From contig LATX02000176.1 in the NCBI GenBank assembly GCA_001466705.2, positions 124,001 to 188,000 on the forward strand: 64,000 bases of DNA. The letters are read 5' to 3'. Below the pieces are notes generated by a model that was not told the DNA's origin, made no database searches, and was given only the letters and a program-made list of their open reading frames with translations. This DNA comes from Moniliophthora roreri (Eukaryota; Basidiomycota; Agaricomycetes; Agaricales; Marasmiaceae). Shown here piece by piece: positions 58,593 through 64,000 of this stretch (its first letter is position 1; every line of letters begins with the position of its first letter). A program made the position numbers and the translations under genes.

Positions 58593-59520
58593 TCATGAAT
58601 CGTCATCACCATCGCCGTCATCTTCAAAGAAGTCGTCCTTGTCCGAACCGAATTGTTCCTCCACCTCCATCTCTTTCGATCCGGATTTCTTCTTATCCCA
58701 TGGCCCAATCTTCGTCTTTGGTACCCGGCCTTCAGATGGATGCTCCAATTCCGGCTCCTTCGATAACACACCCTTCTCCATTTGTTCTCGTATCCACCTT
58801 CGTATCTCGGCTCGTTCAGCGTCTGTTTCTGACGAAGATGTCACCGCAGACGCAAAGGTTTGGCCATTCCGGATTTCAGGTGGGAACAGCGATATGTACT
58901 TTTTCGCTTTTGGGTAGTGCTATAAAAAACGCCAACTTTAGTACGGTGCATGTGTACAGTTGCAGGAAACAAACCAAAATATAATTCAAATCTACTCTCA
59001 GACTAAACAACTCTTCTTCTAGTTTCTCCTTTGAAGAAGACGACCCATCTGCTTCAGAGAGCTTCTTATTTGCCTGATTTATCTTCCTCGTAATCTTTTT
59101 TCTCTCTACGACCCGAGTTAACCAAGAGATACCGACTGACACGAGACACGCACCAAAAAACTTGATAGCATGATACCTTGTCGCCATCGCCCTCTCCTTC
59201 CTACTCTCTTCCGCCTTTGCTAGATCCGCTTCGAGCGACTTGAGCTTTCGTTCCGTGGTTACACGAACGTCTGCTGCGAGTTTATCCTACATTTTTCCAT
59301 TTCATTTTTTTAAGTAACCAAGAGCATACGAAAAGAGGAGAGAGGGGACCTTTGCCAACAATCTACGCGTCTGTCGTATAGCAGCCTTTATTTTCTGTAC
59401 TCCAGGTAGAGCATTCGAGTCGGTTTCCGTGTGCTTTCGTTTAGCCTTTGTATTCGTTTGTGGATATGAAGAATGTTGTCCATGAGATTTAGAGTATTTC
59501 TGCGTTCGTACTGGACCCAT
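58593..59520 (-). CDS. EFG1: rRNA-processing protein EFG1
   Basis: A nucleolar factor for early 18S rRNA processing and 40S assembly in yeast. ATG 59518-59520 opens MGPVRTQKYSKSHGQH, then LPGVQKIKAAIRQTRRLLAK. After an intron, VRVTTERKLKSLEADLAKAE (coiled coil) leads to RYHAIKFF, spliced to ERKKITRKINQANKKLS. A further exon pair gives FSLRVDLNYIL and HYPKAKKYISLFPP. The C-terminus is acidic (SDKDDFFEDDGDGDDDS). Three short introns. It shares a very compact divergent promoter with RSA3. Confidence 0.85.
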
Positions 59521-59604
59521 GATGACGATGATGGGAGTTTGCAGAGAAGCTGCCTAGGTCCAAAAATGGAACTATCGCCGAACCTCATCCCCTCGACATC
59601 CACC
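59521..59604. promoter_or_regulatory. Shared divergent promoter of EFG1 and RSA3
   Basis: Only 84 bp separate the EFG1 ATG (59520, minus) from the RSA3 ATG (59605, plus). If RSA3 starts at the in-frame upstream ATG (59566), the gap is 45 bp. Both 5' UTRs and the core promoter must lie here or overlap the genes. No TATA box is evident. Confidence 0.6.
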
Positions 59605-60291
59605 ATGGCACCTGCACCTGCGGCTGCTGCTGCTGGACCAAGAAAACGGAATCGAAAAAGAAAGAGAAGAGCAGCTTATTCTTCTTCATCATCCTCTTCT
59701 TCGAACTCGTCAGACTCGGAATCCGGCACTGGTGCTGCTGAAGTTATCACGAGAAAAATTGTAAAGGAAGAAAAACCAGCGGAATCGGATGATGAAGCAG
59801 CATCTTTATCTAGCTCAGATTCTTCATCATCTTCTCCTGACTCTGACTTGGATCAAGAACTTGATCATGGTAAAAACAAGCCGGTCGAGAGCCAGCCCCA
59901 AAAGTCGACGAAAAAGTCTTTAAACGAACAGCGCGCCTGGTCACCTTCGCCCCCGCCTCCATCATCCGATATACCCTCATTCTTACCTCCAAAAGACTCG
60001 GACTCGGGAGAAAGCTCTACGCAGAAGGAACAGGAGCTGCGTGAACGGTTCAGGAAATTTTGGATGGGTGCTGTAGCTGATGGGTTTAAGGATGATTTGG
60101 AGGAGATTCGAAAGGTGTGTTTCCGTTTTTCTCTCTACATTTGTTTTATTTTATTCAAGTGAATGGTTTAGGAACCCAATCTGACGACGTCCAAGTTGTC
60201 TGTACTGATTGATTCGTTGGCGTCGGGTGCTGATTTGTTTTCGTCCTCGGACAAGGATGGGGTCAATGAGATGAAGATGGTGGTTGGTTAA
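59605..60291 (+). CDS. RSA3: Ribosome assembly protein 3 (RSA3)
   Basis: Acts in large-subunit (60S) assembly in yeast. Two exons: 59605-60114 (170 codons) and 60172-60291, with an intron of 57 bp. The N-terminal two thirds is low complexity: Lys/Arg-rich (GPRKRNRKRKRRAAYS), long Ser runs, then Pro-rich PSPPPPSSDIPSF. The C-terminal domain is the diagnostic RSA3 fold: LRERFRKFWMGAVADGFKDD and LEEIRK, spliced to EPNLTTSKLSVLIDSLASGA. The start at 59605 (MAPAPAAAAAG) is preferred; an in-frame ATG at 59566 is possible. Stop TAA 60289-60291. Confidence 0.85.
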
Positions 60292-60565
60292 TTCGGAGGG
60301 CCTCGAATCACTCCTTGGCTTTGAGGTAACAGTAGTCATTTGGAGCATTGTGGCAAAATACTGTAACAATATCCGCATAGTAATTTTCGATGAATACATG
60401 TGATAACAGCAAGCAAAAAAGTAACGGTGAATAAGTGACCCGATAGATAAGCCCATGAAGCATAACTCGATGTGTAGTCTGTCGATAGAATGTAGAACTG
60501 TTGTGTCGTATCTACCCCAATGCTCCTTGAGATGGAGCAAAAAAACTGAGCATGATTCTAAAGAC

Positions 60566-61130
60566 TCAACCCATGAACGCGAGCGTAGTCACCCTCCTAC
60601 TCTCATAGTCCTCGATATCATTCACCTCTCTCCAAATACTCTCCCGCGTATACATGGTAGGGTTAACCGCTGCTCGTGGTTCTTCGAAAAGGGTTTCCGT
60701 ATCAGACACGTCTGATAATGCTGGACTAGTCGGTCGTGGCGGTAATGGAGGCGTAGATGTAGATGTAGATTCCGAGGAAGGAGAAGTTTGTGAAATTGCC
60801 TTTTGATTCGTTTCGTGCTCGGACGCAGATCGGTTTGTTGGAGCAGTTGCGGAGCGAGGAGGTAAAAGTCCTCGTTCACGCAAAGCAGCCTCTCGAGCTT
60901 CCCTTCGTGAATCAGAGAGCTGAATTCTGGGTTTGTTCTTGGAAGTGCTTGCTCTCGATCTAGATAAGGATCAGCTGTCAGAAGCAGAAGTACACAAGTC
61001 GAGCTGACCCCTCTGCCTGTCGCGACGATCCCGATGCGTATTTTGCAAAGAGCTGTCCAAAAATCCTGCGCAAGGCTGTCAAAAATTTAATCTGCAATGA
61101 GGACGGACGGTGTGCTTACGATCCAACCAT
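60566..61130 (-). CDS. Small hypothetical protein with an 11-nt first coding exon
   Basis: The model has the ATG at 61128-61130 in an 11-nt coding exon (61130-61120). A 54-bp intron (acceptor gcgcag) leads to exon 2 (61065-61009), and an intron of about 49 bp to the long last exon ending at 60566. The product starts MVGSIFGQLFAKYASGSSRQ and continues SDSRREAREAALRERGLLPP. A Ser/Thr/Pro-rich centre (PPLPPRPTSPALSDVSD) precedes TMYTRESIWREVNDIEDYES. No family is recognised. Its divergent neighbour is ELP1. Confidence 0.55.
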
Positions 61131-61744
61131 ATTCAAGAAACAAAGGGGGCCCTAAAATGTGTTACTAGAACGCATTCCCCATTGTGAATGATGTATAAGT
61201 ACCCAGATGCAAGACAGGAGTCACAGGAGTAACTCCCGAAATGCTGTGTGACACAGAGACAAATGCCAAACAAATCGCTCAACTCGGCAGGGGAGATGTC
61301 TCTCTTGATCCCATGTGTGCAATCATCTGTATCTGTGTGTACAGGTAGGCTAGGGTTCCCAGCTTCAACATCAACATCAAAGTTCTTTGCGACTTGCTCC
61401 GCAGCCCAGCACTAGGTCGCCGTTGAAGCAGTTTCGCGTATCAATCCGTTTGCGGTATGCTCCATGCTCCATGCTCCGAGTCGATGACACTGACATCTAC
61501 TATGACAACTTCTTTTGTCCGAGTACTTTGGTCCAATTCATTTCTCATAGCCCTGATGCATGAGTAGAGACTCGCTCAGAGTCATACTCATTGTAGTAAT
61601 GGTACATCAGAGGCCCCGTTTGTGAGCATCGTGGTTGAGTCTTGTATGAGTCAGAGGCACATGCCAAACAACCGCTCGAAATTTTCGTCCGAGCCGCATA
61701 ACTCTATCTCCGCCATCAAGTCAACTCTACCATAATTTATAACG
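61131..61744. promoter_or_regulatory. Divergent intergenic region upstream of ELP1 and the small hypothetical gene
   Basis: 614 bp with no coding signal on either strand. It must hold the promoters of both divergent genes. No specific element was identified. Confidence 0.5.
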
Positions 61745-64000
61745 ATGCGAAACCTAGTCCTCGCTTCAGCCAGGACCATCTCATTACCTTTGAATGCACA
61801 TATCACTTCAACTGCTCTCGATCTAGACCAAAATGCGTTATACGCCGCCTCGGAAAAGGTTTCTGTAGATGGGGAGGTGGAAGTTGAGATCTATCGCATT
61901 GGGGAAGATGAGACTGTAGATCAAGTTCGTTGAGAAACCCCTTTTTACATTTTCAAATATTTCATTGACCCAAATACGTGTAGCCGGCAATATACACGAT
62001 ATTCTCAAGTATCGCGTCGGGCTCGCGTTCTGCATCCCAGGTCGTTTCGTTACGCGTAATCCCAGACAGTAGGAAACTAGTTGCAGTAATGAGAGGGGGT
62101 GATATTACGACGATGCCTTTGGATGAAGAGGCTGCTATGGTGTGTACACCATCATCTCGTTGCAGAAGCAGTTTATTAACGGGTCGGAATGATATCGCAG
62201 GCTCAAATCGAAGGATCCGTCGATCAAGGTTTTTTAGCAGCATCTTGGAGTCCAGATGAATCATTACTTGCCCTCATTACTGGAGACGCAAAACTCATTC
62301 TCATGACATCCGAATTCGACGTGTTGTCTGAAGGTCCGATGGAGACGACGGATTTTGGCAAAGGTGCATCTCTTTGACCAGCAGCTTTCTCTATATGCTT
62401 ATCGTTCATCTGTAGACGCACCAATAAACGTCGGCTGGGGCTCTAAACAAACCCAATTCCACGGCTCACTAGGCAAAGCCGCCGCTCAAGCACCCACAAA
62501 CGTTGCTGTTGGCTCAAGCCCAGACGACGATACCCTCCCACGGATAAGCTGGCGTGGAGATGGGGCATACTTTGTCGTCTCTACCACAACGCAAAATTCT
62601 ACCCTTGCACATCGTGTTTTACGTGTATACGATCGTCAGGGTGTTCTTCAATCAACATCCGAGGGCGTACCTGGGTTGGAACACACATTATCGTGGAGGC
62701 CCTCGGGCAATTTGATCGCTGGAACACAGAGGTTTGGATTTGAGGGCGGTGGGGCGGGACGTGCTGGTCGACATGATTTGGTGTTCTTTGAAAGGAATGG
62801 GTTGAGACACGGAGAGTTTGAGTTACGGCCTAAGGACATGGGTATTATTCAGCAGGAAAAATTCAAGTGGGGTTATAGAGTGAAGGAAGTAGGCTGGAAC
62901 TCTCATTCGAATGTGCTCACGGTGTGGATTGAGCGCGAGGAGGGAGATGATCTTGGTGAGCAGATTCTTGTTCGTTGAGCGTTTTTACTTGGGTTGAGCT
63001 CAATTCAGATGACTTCTAGTTCAGTTATGGACAACAGGGAACTATCATTGGTGAACTCACTGACGAACATTAGTTGAGCTTACTCTGATATGTGTTTTAG
63101 GTACCTCAAGCAAGAGATAGCTGGCCACTTCACCTCTGTTACTTGGCATCCGGAGAATGCCATGGAACTCATTCTCACGACTTCTTGTACGTCATCTGCT
63201 CAATCATCTCGATGGACGAAAAGCTCGAACACTCCTGCAGCTGGTATAACGCGTCGTACCTACGGGTACGAGACCAATGCATCAAATAGTCCTCCACCCA
63301 AAGATTCAGCGCTAGTTGGTGTCTTCGATGGATGTAAGTCCCCTCGTGCCTCTTTCAGAACCTCTTTCGAACCATTCCTTTCCGTCACAGCTTCAATCCT
63401 CTTAACACCCTTCCGAACGCAAAACGTACCCCCACCCATGTCTTCCCTTCAACTATCCCTCGCCGACGTCGTTTTACCGCACGGGTCGGGTATACCCATC
63501 CACCTGTCATTTTCTGCACACTCGGATACACTGGGAGTTCTTTGGGAGACTGGGTACATCGAACTATGGGCGCTGAACACGCGACTTGGTCCAGGAAGGG
63601 GCAAAGTGATGGAACCGAAGCGATCGTTTGCTTTGCATGTGAAAGGATCTGAATCAGTTTTGGAGTATAGACAGATCGTCTTGTTGGACGATCAAGAATA
63701 CCCCGAGAAACCTATATACGCTGCATTACTTGGTGTAGGGACGTCTGGCTCTGACCACGTCGTCATCGTGAAATGCGATGGTGAGAGTCGCTTTAGCTCA
63801 ATTCCCCTGGGTGGTCGGGACGGACGGCTTGTTAGTAACGGAGGAGTACTCGTTTGGCAAAGTACTAACGGGGAATTAGAGAAAGGTGATATTCTCCCTC
63901 TTTGCAAGCCCATGCATTCACTGAGATTCTTCTTGCTATAGTTGAATTCAAAGACGAAACCACCACACCGATAGGCCGGTTCTCCGAATTCTGCTTTACC
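61745..64000 (+). CDS. ELP1: Elongator complex subunit ELP1/IKI3, 5' part (runs off the window)
   Basis: Scaffold of the Elongator complex that makes the cm5U/mcm5U modification of wobble uridine in tRNA. The N-terminus MRNLVLASARTISLPLN and the first beta-propeller are visible: an exon ending GEDETVDQ, then VIPDSRKLVAVMRGGDITTM, GSVDQGFLAASWSPDESLLA, PINVGWGSKQTQFHGSLGK, ISWRGDGAYFVVSTT and WRPSGNLIAGTQRF. The second propeller continues in YLKQEIAGHFTSVTWHPEN (about 63100) and LQLSLADVVLPHGSGIPIHL. Several short introns. The family is about 1300 residues, so roughly half the gene lies outside the window. Confidence 0.88.

Noticed and set aside
1..64000. tRNA, rRNA, CRISPR or prokaryotic-type features
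   Set aside because: No tRNA-like B-box and cloverleaf, no rRNA-like sequence and no regularly spaced direct repeats were seen; the window is eukaryotic.

Overview
The window looks like an Agaricomycete (mushroom-forming basidiomycete) chromosome segment. Genes are cut by many short GT-AG introns of about 48-66 nt and are packed on both strands with short spacers. The left end carries a DUF6698-type protein, a pogo-like DDE transposase remnant and a Ty3/gypsy element of the kind common in these fungi.

Region 1 (1-9.16 kb) is AT-rich and transposon-derived. It holds a DUF6698-like gene end, a degenerate tandem array with a period near 146 bp, a pogo-like terminus with the transposase C-terminus, and a decayed Ty3/gypsy element. 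The gypsy element has a putative 5' LTR, gag with a zinc knuckle, an aspartic protease-like segment and a reverse transcriptase, and it stops abruptly just after the RT motif, close to a 24-nt A-run.

Region 2 (9.6-28.3 kb) is mostly housekeeping and metabolic. It contains the USO1/p115 vesicle tether, a 1433-bp foldback element lying inside the USO1/M28 divergent promoter, an M28B glutamate-carboxypeptidase-like peptidase, a small secreted cysteine-rich protein candidate with a frameshift, a tyrosine-phosphatase-family protein, a MoCo-sulfurase-like PLP enzyme, a cytochrome P450, and the ribosome-biogenesis WD40 protein YTM1.

Region 3 (28.7-39.4 kb) holds three paralogous calpain-like cysteine proteases in the same orientation. 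A cation diffusion facilitator (zinc transporter) gene lies between the second and third. Two of the three proteases carry a one-base frameshift in this sequence.

Region 4 (39.4-64 kb) contains an RluA/RIB2-type pseudouridine synthase, a HET-domain relic, an unknown protein whose first three coding exons are copies of one exon, several small hypothetical genes, a second P450 whose heme-binding loop is split by a 12-nt microexon, a full-length HET-domain gene, a second CDF transporter, and the divergent pair EFG1/RSA3 (two ribosome-assembly factors with 84 bp between start codons). It ends with a small unknown gene whose start codon sits in an 11-nt coding exon and the 5' part of ELP1.

I see no rRNA, tRNA, CRISPR or plasmid-type features. 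Splice sites were read by eye; for genes where only the outer limits are given, internal exon edges are approximate.
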